DNA of 64,000 nucleotides from Silurus meridionalis. Its lineage: Eukaryota; Chordata; Actinopteri; Siluriformes; Siluridae. The notes beneath the pieces were generated by a model that saw only the letters and a program-made list of their open reading frames with translations, did no database searches and had not been told where the DNA came from. The translations under genes and the position numbers were made by a program. The stretch covers positions 3,164,840 through 3,228,839 of the forward strand of contig NC_060905.1 in NCBI RefSeq assembly GCF_014805685.1, given 5' to 3'. Shown here piece after piece: positions 12,324 through 23,044 of the stretch; position 1 is the first letter of the stretch, and each line of letters begins with the position of its first letter.

Positions 12324-14832
12324 CAAAATTTCACTATCAATCTGCTACATTGTTGTGTGAAAGATATTTCTTACCCCAGTACACTTGCAGATGTTCTTTA
12401 AATCATTTTCTTCTTGTGGTAACCTTATATATAATTTAGTGCCACCAATGAAAAGCCCTAGGCACACAGCAGACACTCAGCATTAGAAAAGTGACAGTCA
12501 TTAACCCCTATATCAGAGCTACATACTGTATATGCTTTACTACATTTAACAGACTGCTAAAACAAGCTTTAACAATGTGATTCTTGTGTTGACCTGTTTA
12601 TCCACCTCAGTGCCTCTCTGTCAGAAACTACATGCAATAGCAAATCCTTCATAAGTAATGAACTCTTTTGAGTTTTGTCTGAACCTGAAATAAACGTACC
12701 CAAAGCTACGACCATCAATGCTGCAGCAACTCCAAATGCCAGTGCGTAGCAGTCACCTCCAAAACACTGAACGTATTCTGTGTGGTAAAGATAAAACCTG
12801 CATTTAGGTAGTTCAGGATGTAACTGCACATTATGAGTGAAAACCAATAGTGTGGTTTTTAAGGCTTTTACACAACAGAAATCTGCAGCATTATAGGACT
12901 AACCTCTGATAAATGGTGTGATGAAGGTCGAACACAAACTGGCAAGTTTCCCAAACACAAAGATAAATAACAAGTAGCGTTTTCTCTCCTTCTGCTGAGA
13001 AACACAAAGATGCAGCACTACATTAACTAAAGCAGTATGATTTGGGAAAGAAGAATGATACCAGACCACCGAACTAACAAATGGGTTGTGAGCGTAGTGA
13101 AAACATGTCATGAGTATCTCACATGCTCTTCCTCAAATTGGTCGCCAACAAACGCTGTTAAACAAGGCTTGATTCCTCCAGTCCCAAAAGTGATGAGGAT
13201 GAGGCCAAGCATGGACAGACCACTGCAATAAAACACAATACGGAAACATGCTAAAGGCACCGCTCACACGTGGTAACGGAGAACTCAATTATTACTGAAT
13301 GCACACAAACTAAATCCTCACATGTGTACACTGCTGCCCCCTATATGTGGAAATGCACCCAGAAGCAGTAGCACATGACCCACGAACAAGCAGGTCATCA
13401 AAGTAATGATGGTGCTATGAATAGAGCAGATAAACATCTGAGTTTAACACTTATCAAGTTAAATGGGACTTTCTCCGACTATGGGAGTAACGAAGAAGAA
13501 GGCAGAAAATGTGTGGTACACTGTTGTGGACATATTTGAGTTCCAGTGGAAGTAATTTAAGAAGAACAGTAGGAGCACCACTTTATAAAAAAGAAAACAA
13601 CAATGTTAACTTTGCCCAAAATATTTGATGGAATGTGCACAACATAAATGTGAAACGAGGATGAGGGTGGGTTCCCCTATTGAGTCTGGTTCCTCTATTG
13701 AGTCTGGTTCCTCTCAAGGTTTCTTCCTCAAACCATCTAAGGGAGTTTTTCCTGCTCATCAGGGAAGAAACACACATCATTGTCATTAATTCTTAAGTTC
13801 TGTAAAGTTGCTTTGAGGGAATGTCCATTGTAAAAAGCACTATAAAATAAACTTGAACTTGAAATACTGCGCTGGATGAAGTGGCGGTTGAAGTGGTGGT
13901 CACATTCTTGTATTTAAGTAAAAATGTTCAAACAAACTGCTTAGATATTACTGGAAAGATGTTGCTCAGTGGTGAAGGCTCTGAGTTACTCATGGGAAGG
14001 CTGTGGCTCCAAGCCCTGGTATTGCCAAACAGCCACTCTTGGGCCCTTGAGCAAGGCCCTTAACCCTCTGTGCTCCAGGGGTGATAATATGATGGCTGAC
14101 TCTGTGCTCTGAACAAGTTGGGATACAGTATGTGAAGAAAAGAATTTCACTGTACTGTAAATGTGACAAATAAATGCTACTCTAAATATTATTGCTGGAA
14201 AAAGGGGAAAAGTATTAATTACTTTCATTTTACTTTTACATTTTCTATTATATTTTTTGTATAGTGATTTTTAACAGTGGACATTATCAGGGAACCAAAT
14301 GAATAGACGTGAGAAAAAGGAAAAAGTACAGATACATTAAGTTAAACTTACTTGTTACTGTCCAACAAATAACATGGCTTCGTATAAACCACTGGATATT
14401 TGAGCTCTTTCATTACCTTTTATTCCATTGAATGCAAATCTCTCAAAGAAATGACAGAAAATCATGAACCAAACTCCACACTTCTTCTGTAAGAGAAGAG
14501 GACACGTCTCATACAACAGTTCATATCAGACAGCAGTAAGAGTTATGAAGTAAAGCTTTTCCTTCATAAACTGACACCAAGCCCAATGCCCAACTCAACA
14601 GGGAAAACATAACCATCAAGTTCATTAGTCTGAGATGTGACACATTCACTCGTTTACTTGTTGCAGTCAGGAAAATGTGGCTGTTTAGTTTTTTATTAAC
14701 TTAAACTCCCAGTGGAAACATTCTGAGACGTAACAGTTACACAGAGATTAATGTAATATCTACCAGTGGCGTCTCTCAGGTTTCAGGTCGTTCCAGGTTC
14801 ATCACTTGGATTTCAGGTAGTTCATTATCCAT
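1943..14832 (-). CDS. slc15a2: SLC15A-family (PEPT2-like) oligopeptide transporter, divergent and interrupted
   Basis: SLC15A1/2 are plasma-membrane proton-coupled di/tripeptide symporters. Exons by phase and homology: 14806-14832 (tentative start), 14417-14486, 13451-13580, 13322-13414, 13123-13222, 12904-12994, 12700-12777, 12375-12457, 12132-12215, 11965-12054, 11723-11767, 11202-11237, 10929-11011, 10393-10474, 10152-10280, 6591-6755, 4242-4288, 3359-3466, 3081-3177, 2740-2882, 2562-2666, 1943-2137. Landmarks: CHFFERFAFNGIK (TM1), FGTGGIKPCLTAF, VQCFGGDCYALAFGV, HWLDWAEEEYP, FPLPMFWAVFEQ, GLLDFGATYTF, QALWLLNTAVGNF. DCYALAFGV and the MNR after WTLQA favour PEPT2 over PEPT1, but the paralogue is not certain. 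Junction phases agree throughout. Lesions: an in-frame TAA at 13459-13461 and one base missing in 2740-2882. Total is about 690 codons against roughly 710-730 in the family. A longer first exon (14764-14832) would contain a TGA. Confidence 0.75.
2740..2882 (-). pseudogene. slc15a2: Frameshifted SLC15A exon (end of the extracellular loop and start of the next helix)
   Basis: Read from 2882 downwards the exon gives DAEKVVLHKMEE and then VHASRIHVAWQV. After that the family pattern (PQY, then AGEVLFSIAGTEFSYSH) continues in another frame. The shift lies at a C run near 2801-2806, where one C appears to be missing. The exon is 143 bp; 144 would keep phase with both neighbours. This is either a real null lesion or a homopolymer consensus error. 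Confidence 0.7.
3570..4204. mobile_element. Interspersed element with about 70-bp terminal inverted repeats, class unknown
   Basis: The left end (3581-3655: ccctagttccctaagggaac, then cgttgtccacgctctga) is mirrored with mismatches at the right end (4129-4204: tcagagcgtggacaacgc, then ttccttaatgggaac). The interior carries a TATA-like gatataaaaagc at about 3721 and no coherent coding frame. It sits in an intron of the transporter gene. A MITE or a folded LTR remnant are both possible. Confidence 0.55.
4393..6544 (-). mobile_element. piggyBac transposon, internally deleted
   Basis: The element is flanked by TTAA at 4393-4396 and 6541-6544, the piggyBac target duplication. Its ends are inverted: the left reads ttaaccttccttcctctcg and the right, reverse complemented, ttaaccttcctcttgtc. 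Minus-strand coding pieces match piggyBac transposase (PGBD-like). The N-terminus MRRFTTSQALE is near 6064. The catalytic-domain end is at 5054-5368 (YNKNKGGVDNLGK, RRWPMVVFYNILDVSACNAF, VLWTHI). The C-terminal cysteine-rich zinc finger is near 4830-4900 (KRKRCQVCPSNKD, then KYLCKF). Much of the catalytic domain is absent and frames are broken, so it is non-autonomous. Confidence 0.85.
7957..8856 (+). pseudogene. LINE reverse transcriptase, N-terminal two thirds
   Basis: This open stretch holds fingers and palm motifs of the L2-like RT, including RKAAGPDGI, FNDYRPVDLIS, YRQNRSTEDTI, DYTSAFDTI and the B motif GAPQGCVMSPL. Just after SPL the frame shifts by one extra base and the rest (FADDT and beyond) continues at 8831-9205. 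The protein would therefore be truncated before the catalytic aspartates. Confidence 0.85.
8831..9205 (+). pseudogene. LINE reverse transcriptase, catalytic FADDT part
   Basis: This continues the RT in a shifted frame. It shows YDCVATSNSTTIIKFADDT with the two catalytic Asp, then NLLLNVSKTKELIVDF and GTPVERVDSFWYLGIHIT, both typical of fish L2-like elements. It ends in VKKPG with a further break before the thumb and C-terminal part at 9312-9584. Confidence 0.85.
9692..9855. repeat. About 31-bp tandem repeat inside the LINE 3' UTR
   Basis: Roughly five copies of cagtgcactttataccac plus accacaccgcacac follow the LINE coding region. Copies differ by small deletions. Confidence 0.85.
11535..11710 (-). 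mobile_element. Short LINE C-terminal fragment
   Basis: Minus-strand translation gives TMDRIRNEFIRGTAHVGRF and then DKVREVRLRWF, the same LINE family as at 40797-41490 and 59960-60245. It lies immediately downstream of transporter exon 11723-11767, inside the following intron. Confidence 0.75.
12289..12324. repeat. (TGTC)n microsatellite
   Basis: Pure tetranucleotide TGTC repeat inside the transporter intron between exons 12375-12457 and 12132-12215. Confidence 0.95.
13655..13865 (+). repeat. Dispersed fish repeat with A-rich 3' end
   Basis: The sequence ggttcctctcaaggtttctt leads to ctataaaataaacttgaac. Related copies lie at 60345-60540 and 63440-63610. It resembles the 3' ends of fish retroposons; the family is not named here. 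Confidence 0.55.
13950..14190 (+). mobile_element. tRNA-derived SINE
   Basis: A-box-like ttgctcagtggtgaaggctc is followed by the diagnostic ttgagcaaggcccttaaccc and a 3' end at tgtgacaaataaatgctac. The same family is found at 44430-44600 (plus), 54925-55125 (minus) and 61690-61805 (minus). Confidence 0.75.
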
Positions 14833-14884
14833 GATAGTAGCTTTGAACAGAAAAAAAACAAGAAAGAAAATGGAAGAGAAAAGA

Positions 14885-14899
14885 GAAGATAATTAGAAG

Positions 14900-14942
<43 letters not shown>

Positions 14943-15007
14943 AACAGAAAGAAAGAAAAAAAGAAAGAAACAGAAAGAGATAGAAAGAAAGAAACAGAAA
15001 GAGATAG

Positions 15008-15038
<31 letters not shown>

Positions 15039-15101
15039 GAAACAGAAAGAAAGAAACAGAAAGAAAGAAAGAAATAGAAAGAAAGAAACAGAAAGAGATA
15101 G

Positions 15102-15136
<35 letters not shown>

Positions 15137-15138
15137 AG
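14885..15138. repeat. (GAAA)n purine tract
   Basis: About 250 bp of imperfect GAAA repeats with periodic CAGAAAGAGATAG interruptions. It lies just upstream of the tentative first exon of the minus-strand transporter gene. Confidence 0.95.
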
Positions 15139-15670
15139 AATTAACTACTATAACACATCTAGTTATGAAGGATATTTCAGGACATTTTTAAAAGGAACTG
15201 TAAATTGTATTTGGATTTGTAATTGTGTTTTTTCCTGTGTGGACGCATGTATTGTGTTATAATACAAACACAATTACAAATCTTGCATTACCGTTTGCAT
15301 TTGCATTACAGTGACTGCTTACAAGTTCATGAGTCTTACGAGTTACGACCATGTAATATTTAAATATCAATATTAATTACCACGTCTGCTTTTTCATGTT
15401 TTCTGCATCGTGTGTAGCTGCCAAAACTCACATGGAATCACAATTCGATTTGCAGGTGCATTTTTGAAGCCTTGCACGGAAATCTATCAATCAACTGTCA
15501 GGGGTGGGACTATATTATTGGGCGTGTCTGTATTTGAAATCGACGTCACTCACAGTCGACAGCCAACAGGGGAAATGCCAGTAATAGACGATTTTGGAGA
15601 TTGATTTGAACAATGGAGGTGGTCGGTGAAATTGGGGAGAATATTGTGATGCTCGTGCAGCAAATTGACG
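15139..15670. other. Unassigned spacer with a short inverted repeat
   Basis: No gene is recognised. At about 15214-15284 gatttgtaattgtgtttt is mirrored by aaacacaattacaaatc around a 36-base loop. This may be a decayed hairpin element end. Confidence 0.5.
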
Positions 15671-15674
15671 ACAG

Positions 15675-15945
15675 TTCACCTCACTATGACGGGTAAAGGG
15701 AGAGAGGGAGCTGATATGATGGAGAGGAGAAAGGTAGATATGTTGTGTGTTCAGGAGACCAAGTGGAAAGGGAGTAAGAGCAGGAACATTGGAGGTGTTT
15801 AAACTGTTCTATCATGGTGTGGATGAAAAGAGAAATGGTGTAGGGGGATTCTGAAGGAAGAGTACAGTAAAAGTGTAGTGGAGGTGAAGAGAGTTTCTGA
15901 TAGAGTGATGAACATGAAGCGGGAAGTTGTAGGGGTGATGATAAA
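15675..15945 (+). mobile_element. LINE endonuclease fragment
   Basis: Plus-strand reading gives GRELADMMERRKVDMLCVQE, then TKWKGSKSRNIGG, and later RNGVGGF and VVEVKRVSDRVMNM. CVQETKWKG is the AP-endonuclease catalytic region of non-LTR elements. It probably belongs to the same family as 40797-41490. Frames are broken. Confidence 0.75.
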
Positions 15946-16314
15946 TGTATAAGTATAACAAGTAGTACTTTTACAGTAGACAAGTATAATCTAGAAACAA
16001 TATTTGTCTAATAACATGACAAAAACATAAAAATATAAATAAAATAAACCTAATCACCAGAGATGCAGACTCATAATGTGCAGCGCCCCCCAGAGGCTGT
16101 AATCCAGTGGTACTGCTCGTATTCACTGTTCTGGAAGTGGTGAACAAACCCTTTCCCAGACTGAGACAAGCTAGCTAGCTTCGGGGTTGGACCTCCTCAC
16201 CATGTCTAGCTTTTCTTCAAAATGGACTTTTTAATTATGTCTGTGACCAAATCAATTTCTTTTCCTCCGTCAGCCATCGTAGGCATAAAAAAGTCAGACT
16301 CGGATGCATTAATG

Positions 16315-17070
16315 CAGGGGTCACCAACGTGGTGCCCGACGGCACCAGGTCGCCCTCAAGGGCCACATGAGTCACTTGTGAGCCTTTTCTAAAAATAGCT
16401 GTTTCATACCTTGTTAAATTATTGTTGATAATTATTGTGAGAAAGCATTAACATGATCAGTGTCTTCACATAGATCAGGGGTCAAACTCAGTGTCAAATC
16501 CGGCCCGACGAACAATTATATCCGGCCCGCGAGATGATTTTTGTAGATCTATTATTATTGTTATTAATCTCCCAGCGATATGAAGCGCTGACAGATCCCA
16601 TAATGCAGCGCTTCAGCTGTCTTACTGAACTCTAGACTACCTGGGAACATTCCAGCGTCAATCAAGTCGAGCTTCCGTTAATGTATTTAACTCTATTGTA
16701 CAGTTATTGTGAAAACAGCGCCTCACAGTGGTGAAGAGAAAAGTTGATTCTGAAAACAGAGCCTTTCAAAACCAATGTGATTCTGAGTAGATGTTTACTG
16801 ACACTGCCGGTAAACACGTGTTTCTTATCTGTGGAGCGAATGTGGCTGTAATTAAGGAATTGAATCTAAGATGGAACTACGAGTCAAAACATCAGGAGAA
16901 GCTAAAACCTGAATGCAGAGCAGAAGATACAGAAAGTAGAAGAGTTAAAGAAGAATCTGACATTTCAGCAGACGTTTTTCACCAGAGCAAAATCACAAAG
17001 TGAAGCTGGTGTGAAAACAGAGGAGAAATCAGAGTCACATCAGCAGGTTATTTACTGAGGGAGAGTTTCT
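16315..17070 (+). mobile_element. hAT-like element remnant with GTF2IRD2/ZBED-type coding piece
   Basis: The start tgcaggggtcaccaacgtgg resembles hAT-Charlie type ends. At 16830-17003 the frame gives GANVAVIKELNLRWNYESKH followed by broken text with EDTESRRVKEE, similar to the start of GTF2IRD2/FAM200-like domesticated hAT proteins. A second copy lies at 26435-26700. The two copies also share the flanking non-coding stretch 17040-17400 / 26680-27070. Confidence 0.55.
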
Positions 17071-18359
17071 GAAGAGCTGCATGATGAAGCTGTGAGACGT
17101 CTGGTGTTTAACAGGAGATATTTTTATGGAGAGCAAAATATTTTAATTTATTTAAAGTTTAAAGATTATTTTTTATAAAATGGCATAAGAGCAAAGAAAT
17201 CTGATTGTTTTGATTTGTTGTTATTTTAACGTTTACTTAAAAGCACCATTTTTATTGATTTGTTCAGGGGTTCTTTTCGCAGCATGTTTATATTTCTAAC
17301 TTGTATCATTTTGACAGGAGAGATTTTTATGGAGAGCAAAATATTTTAAGTTTAATTTGATTTATTCCTTTGTTATTATTATTTATATTTATGTGTAAAA
17401 AACATTGTTTTAGTGTGTTTAATAAATGTTTATCCACTTTTCTGCTCCAGCTAGCTGCCCTGTGAGGAGAAACAGACCCGTTGCTAATATACACTACGTT
17501 GAAGGTCCATCGGCCAGCACTACTGATTCTGAAGGCCCTGGGCAGATTAGATTCACATGGCAGCACATAGAGGCTGAAATCTGATTGGACATCTACATAC
17601 ACGTACTGGAAGCAGTGCAGAAAAAAAGAAATGCTATGAAATGAAGAGAACATACTGTGGGGAATAAATTAATACAAAATAATTTTACCCTAAATACATT
17701 TTTGGAGAGAGAATTTATACAAAGACATATGTGAGAGTGCGTGTCTTTACTCTACAGAAGAAGTTTGATTTGTTGGGTAGAGTCTCGATTGTGAAGGACA
17801 TTCGGAGAATATTAGACGAGTGGCCATATATAAGTTGGGTAGCAATCATAAACGAGATGTAGAGCCAAGAGCTTTTAGATCTTTTTTGGATATCGTTTCC
17901 ACTCCTGTAGTGCCATTGCATTTTGGATATTTTAACAAAACACAACAAGTGGAACCATATCTAGACAGAGGTGAGGAGCTGAGACACAGTGGAGGTGAGG
18001 GAGTAACAGATAGACAGATTGAAGAACCTCACTTTGCAGTAGTCTCAGTATTCCATAAGGTACAGTAGAGCAGTTGATGGTGCACCAAGACCAAAAAGAA
18101 GCTTTAACTTTAAAAAGTCTACTTATAACAATATTTTATAAAACATCACAAAACAGTCTCCTGTTGGGAGCTAAACATCCACTGAGCAGAAACCTTATCA
18201 AAAATATATATAAAAAAAAAAATAAAAAAAAAGTAGTGAACTACGTACACAATTTAAAACTATCTTTAAAAAGAAGACACTTTACTGTACATTATTCGAA
18301 GTTGATATTTCTCAAAAAAATATGTTATAGTGAGTTATAGATTATGAAGTCCATGAAGT

Positions 18360-19230
18360 TTTTAAGAAAAAGATCTGCCCCCTGCTGTAGTCTTCATTAT
18401 TTGAGGAACCAACAGATAGCCAGCACCTTTTGATCCAAGTAGGCGTGGAGGATCATACTGGTACAGAAGTTCACTCAGATACTGCGGTGCGAGACTGTTA
18501 AGTGCTTTACAGGTCAGTAGTAATATTTTATAATCAATGCGAGATTTAATTGGGAGCAGTGTAGACTGATTAAAACAGGGGTGATCTGCTCATATTTTCT
18601 AGATCTAGTGAGGACTCTTGCTGCTGCATTCTGAACTAACTGAAGCTTATTTGGAAAGTTTACTTCTAGCTGCATGTGGTCCTTGTAAAAGTACTTCCGT
18701 CATTTCTGAGTTGGGCAGAAGAAAGTTATTAAGCATCCACTGTCTAATGTCCTTCACACACTCCTCAACATTGTTAAGCTGATCTCTCTCTCTCAACTGG
18801 CTTTGCTGAAATATACAGCTGTGTGTCATCAGCATAGCAATGGAAGCGAATCCCATGTTTATGAATGATTTCATCAAAAGGCAGCATATATAAAAAGCAG
18901 TGGGCCTAAGACAGATCCTTGAGGAACACCAAACTTTACCTCGTAGAGTGTGGAGAACTCACCATTTACATCAACAAACTGATAGTGATCAGTCAAATAA
19001 GACCTGAGCCAAGTGGGAGATTTGATATTGGTCTGCAGTTGGACAACTGACATGGGTCAAGGTCAGGTTTCTTAATAAGGGGGTGGATAAATGCAAGTTT
19101 GAAGGATTTAGGTACATAACCAGTGCTAATGGAAGAGTTTATTTTTAAAACAGGTTTAATTACCTCTGGATTTATCTGTTTACACATATCTGTTAACCGT
19201 CTGGATTTCTTGCCTGATGTTTTCAACTTT
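18360..19230 (-). mobile_element. LINE 3' portion (RT to C-terminus), degraded
   Basis: Minus-strand pieces in order: [17 protein letters not shown] and [11 protein letters not shown] (RT fingers, near 19050-19110), [11 protein letters not shown] then [11 protein letters not shown] (palm, near 18810-18930 after a deletion), and NAAARVLTRSRKYEQITPV (C-terminal domain, near 18560-18650). It resembles Rex1/CR1/L2-type fish elements. It is broken by many stops. Confidence 0.75.
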
Positions 19231-19454
19231 ATTATTATAAAAGTTTATGAAATCATTACTACCTATTGATGGTCTGCATGTGAGTGCAGTGTTTTTATTC
19301 CCTGTTAATTTTGCTACCGTGCTGAATAAAAATCAGCACAAGAGATTTTCTATAATTTAGGAGGCTCTTTCATGCTATTTGAAATACTGTTAATTTTGTT
19401 TGACGCCATTTACGTTCTAATTTTCGAGTGGTCTGTTTTAAGGTGCGCGTATGA

Positions 19455-19735
19455 TCATTATACCACAGTGCTAATTTTTTTCTCCCTGATCATTTTGGTC
19501 TTAAGGGGAGCTACATCATCTTGAGTGTAACGTAACGTTGTTTCTAGATGTTCAGTGGCCCAGTCGAGCTCTGCGGGGTCTGACGGAGATCTATCTAATA
19601 TCGTAATTTCGGGAAGATTATTAATAAAATGTGCTGCTGTAGCTGACGTGAAAGTACGCTTAACACGGCAACACTCGAGTTTTCCAGATTCCAGATTGAG
19701 TACCGACACTGTCCCTGTGTCACCATGGGACAAAA
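19455..19735 (-). mobile_element. LINE internal coding fragment
   Basis: Minus-strand frame: AAHFINNLPEITILDRSP, DPAELDWATEHLETTLRY, DDVAPLKTKMI. This is the region between endonuclease and RT of the LINE continued at 18360-19230. Its 5' edge abuts the inverted dynamin fragment. Confidence 0.7.
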
Positions 19736-20160
19736 AAACGCAACGTTCTCACATCAGAAATTTAAAAAATGTTGCATTTCAATAGAAATACAGAAACTCA
19801 ATCTCAGGTTGTCAAGGTTACCTTACAAATGCTGCGTGTTTCAATCCACTCATGATGCCTTCTGACTGGAGCTCAAGTCATAGCAGAGCGAGTGAAAAAG
19901 TAGGAAAAAAGCCCCAAAAATTTAAGGAAAGAATGAAATTCCCCCCACCCCCCCACACAGGTATTTACCTGGGCACCACGGGAGGGATGCATGCGAGAAG
20001 GCACTTGAGGTGGTGCACTGAATGGGTCCTGGCTGCTGTTCCTGAAGGCGTTCATGGGCTGTCCCGGTCTGGATGGGATGGGCAGAGCACCAAAAGCAGG
20101 GCAGGGGTTTAGAGGGGTCAGCCCCAGAGTGGGACCTCTCACCGCTGGAGGTCTGTAAGG
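19690..20160 (-). pseudogene. dnm2: Inverted dynamin-2 copy B: proline-rich-domain exon and flanking intron
   Basis: The exon at 19969-20152 has acceptor ttacag and donor gtaaat and encodes 61 residues after a split Arg codon: [40 protein letters not shown]. This matches the DNM2 proline-rich domain (family: [12 protein letters not shown] and PPQIPSRP), which binds SH3 domains of endocytic partners. The region 19690-19900 is the reverse complement of 52880-53085. The exon is intact, but its neighbours are rearranged, so expression is doubtful. Confidence 0.8.
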
Positions 20161-20301
20161 GGGCGGGGCTGTGGTGGCCGGCCTTCACTGAGGGGTGGGG
20201 CGGTGAATGACAGACAGAGATGTGTGTCAGATCTATGGGCTGAAAAAGAAAAAAAGAAAAATCTGTAAAAACAGATGTTAAATAAAGACGAGGACAACGA
20301 C

Positions 20302-20516
20302 CTGTCTTCCTGGACCCAGGTGTCATTAACAGGCGGAGGGACAGGCACGGAGATGGTGGTGGTGCTGATGTCACCGATGATGGTGAGCGCCTCCTTCAGG
20401 GCATGGTACACGCAAAGCATCTCGTCCCTTCTCTGAGCCTGATCGGCCGACTCCTCCATTAGACTTTTCTGGTCTCCTGAAGAGTACAGGTAGGCCAGCA
20501 GCTTAGAGTGGATGAA
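20302..20516 (-). pseudogene. dnm2: Inverted dynamin-2 copy B: GED exon
   Basis: Reading gives [54 protein letters not shown], then the linker [13 protein letters not shown]. It continues 45-50 bp beyond the plus-strand GED exon, into the linker that normally leads to the PRD. The first codons (VKD) and acceptor are replaced by a T run next to a LINE-tail sequence (cccattaggggtcgccacag, 20528-20547). Confidence 0.85.
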
Positions 20517-20695
20517 AAAAAATTAATCTCCCATTAGGGGTCGCCACAGCGGATCATCAGCATGTTTAATTAATAAATATTTTTTGTTCCAATAACAATA
20601 ATGAAAATAATAATAAAATAATAAAAATTAGACCACAAGCTTGTTTAGTTGTGGCACAATCCGTATTTTCACCGCCCATGCACACACACACTTAC

Positions 20696-20860
20696 ACTGT
20701 TTATCATGATGTGCATGATGGTCTTGGGCATCAGGTCTCTGATGGTCTTCTTGACGATGCTGATGTAGGAGTCCACCAGGTTACGGGTTGTTGTCACCTG
20801 CCTCTCCAGCTGAGGGTCCATGGAGAAGGTGTCTACTGGAGCTCAGTCATCTCCCTCGGC
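20696..20860 (-). pseudogene. dnm2: Inverted dynamin-2 copy B: PH/GED linker exon with stop
   Basis: This 165-bp exon is the counterpart of 50157-50321. It reads [44 protein letters not shown]. The TGA replaces GGA of the plus copy. Acceptor gtgtag and donor gtaagt are kept. Confidence 0.85.
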
Positions 20861-20925
20861 CTACACACACACAAGCTAATAAGGAAATTTGTGTGTGTGT
20901 GTGTGTGTGTAAATGTAGTGTAGGT

Positions 20926-21075
<150 letters not shown>

Positions 21076-21229
21076 TCAAAGAGAAAAGGAAAGTACACAA
21101 AGAAAAGTCAGACTCTGTTCCGGTGTGAAGGCAACAGATTTTTTTCCCCTCAGTCTATGAGGAAAGCGATGCAGCGGCACTTTAATATTTCTGCTCCTTC
21201 ACGTTTCTAAAACAACCAGGACGGTCATC

Positions 21230-21377
21230 ACCTCCTTGAGCAGGTGGAGAAGAGCCTGGAGAGGCGAAGCATCTCGTCCTTTCTCTGAGCCTGATCGGCC
21301 GACTCCTCCATCAGACTGTTCTGGTCTCCTGAAGAGTACAGTTTGGCCAGCAGCTTAGAGTGGATGAAGTCCTTCAC
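21230..21377 (-). pseudogene. dnm2: Inverted dynamin-2 copy A: GED exon, frameshifted
   Basis: [20 protein letters not shown] and [18 protein letters not shown] are in frame. The remainder (LSRLF, then a stop) is shifted relative to the YHALKEAL pattern. The adjacent stretch 21000-21215 matches the plus-strand intron end 53757-53970, so about 1.1 kb between GED and the terminal exon is missing here. Confidence 0.8.
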
Positions 21378-21379
21378 CT

Positions 21380-21870
21380 GAGGAGCAACCAGGAGGAACT
21401 TGTTAAGGTTTAGGGTTACACCCTAGCAACCACATGGAATGTAGCAATGCCACAGTGTCCCTCTGGAATCTCACAGCACCACCACTGCAACCATCTTGTA
21501 TACTACAACATGATATTGGCAATAATCTGGCAACCCGCTGGGATACCATATCATGACCTATAGGGAGAATCTGGTAACTAGCCAGGATACCATATCATGA
21601 CATGCTCGTTCCTCTGTCTAAATTTTTTAATTTAATAATAAATATTTTTTTTTGTTCCAATAATAATAATGAAGAATGGAATAAAAATTAGACTGCAAGT
21701 GTGTTTAGTCTCCGCCAGTCACTGTTTTTTTCTTAACGTTTTCTTTAAATAAACAGCTGATGTTTGTTGTTTGGGTTGATTTTATGATCAATTGTACAGT
21801 GTCCTTGAGTGGTATAAAAGGCGCCTATTAATAAAATGTATTAATATTATTATCATTTCTTTCTATTACA
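21380..21870 (-). other. Inverted copy of dynamin intron sequence lacking the Tigger-like insertion
   Basis: 21470-21660 is the reverse complement of 52197-52380, and 21700-21870 that of 51150-51310. The transposon at 51333-52195 is absent between them, so this is an empty donor site. Confidence 0.8.
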
Positions 21871-21933
21871 ATTAAGTCTGCATATCGCCTAGAAATTTAA
21901 TTAATTTGTTATGGAAACAGTTTAAAGCCTCAC

Positions 21934-22044
21934 CTCTTCATCCTTGTACCAGGACAGAGACTCAGCTGTCAGGACGAACCAGTACTCCTTGGATCCTCCC
22001 TTCATGAAGCTGATGTTGATGGTGAGCCAGCCTTTGTGGATCAC
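21934..22044 (-). pseudogene. dnm2: Inverted dynamin-2 copy A: first PH-domain exon
   Basis: The 37-codon exon reads [37 protein letters not shown], bounded by gctcag and gtgagg. It is the counterpart of 46527-46634 and keeps an Ile codon in LTINIS that the plus copy lacks. It carries no internal stop. Confidence 0.85.
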
Positions 22045-22274
22045 CTGAGCAGAGGGATGGGAGGGGAAACACAGTTTGTTTAACCTTTATTTTTACAGGC
22101 AAGTCATTAAAAACAGGTTCTTATTTACAATGGCAGCCTGACAAGTGGAATAACCACTTAGGGAATTAATAAATACAAAATATTTAAAATACATTTTAAC
22201 AATTACATAAATACATTTTAAAATAAAATTATGTAGAGAAGCAACTGCATATATCAGTAAACAAATATGATATA

Positions 22275-23024
22275 CAGTGGAACCCACTTATCTCGACCTC
22301 GGTGAACTCGCCAACCCTATTAAGTCGACGTTTTTGAAGCAGAACCGCCAAATTCTCACTTTGTCTTAACATTTTTTAATCGGTTATTCCCCGAAGCACC
22401 CTGCTTCTTCTCTCGTGCCTGCCCCGCCCGCACGGCGCTTGTGGCACTCATGCTGATCACACACACCTGATTCTTATTCACTCACTCATCCCATCTCCTA
22501 TTTAAGCCCCTCACCTCCACACACTCGCTGTCCGTTATTGTTTGTGCATGATCGTTACCCCGATCCTGCTGTTTTCCATGTTCACCCGTTGCTGCCCAGC
22601 GCTGCGCTTTCCATAGCGCGGATCCGTGGATTCTCTACACCAACTGTCTCTGCTTTCACAGAACTTTGTGGACCACGCTCCCGGAGCGCACCACTGAATA
22701 TTACTGCTTTGCTACAAGTATTGGTGGATTATCTCCTGAGTTTCTAAATAAACTTTGTTTGCGTTTACTTCGGCTTCCGCCTCCTTATCCGCATTACAGG
22801 TTACCTCGATCCGCATGACCAAGCAAACAAATCGCGGCAACGCTGTTGTGTAAAAAAAACTCCAAAAACACGTGCATGCACATTCATTTAATAACGCGTA
22901 TCATGTACATAAAAAAATTTCAAGCACGTTAATATATTGCCGCCATATTGGTTTTCGTCTGTCTCGATCATCGGTTATCGCGTTTTGGTGTCCCCTAGGC
23001 CGGCGACATAACCGGGTTCCACTG
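22275..23024. mobile_element. Tigger-like non-autonomous DNA transposon with a nested insertion
   Basis: The ends are cagtggaacccacttatctc and its inverted form gacataaccgggttccactg, flanked by TA. The middle (about 22385-22800) is unrelated sequence ending in a Pro-rich short frame and is probably a nested insert. No transposase is visible. TA target and TIR suggest Tc1/mariner-pogo. Confidence 0.7.
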
Positions 23025-23044
23025 TAATATTTTTAAAGGATGAA

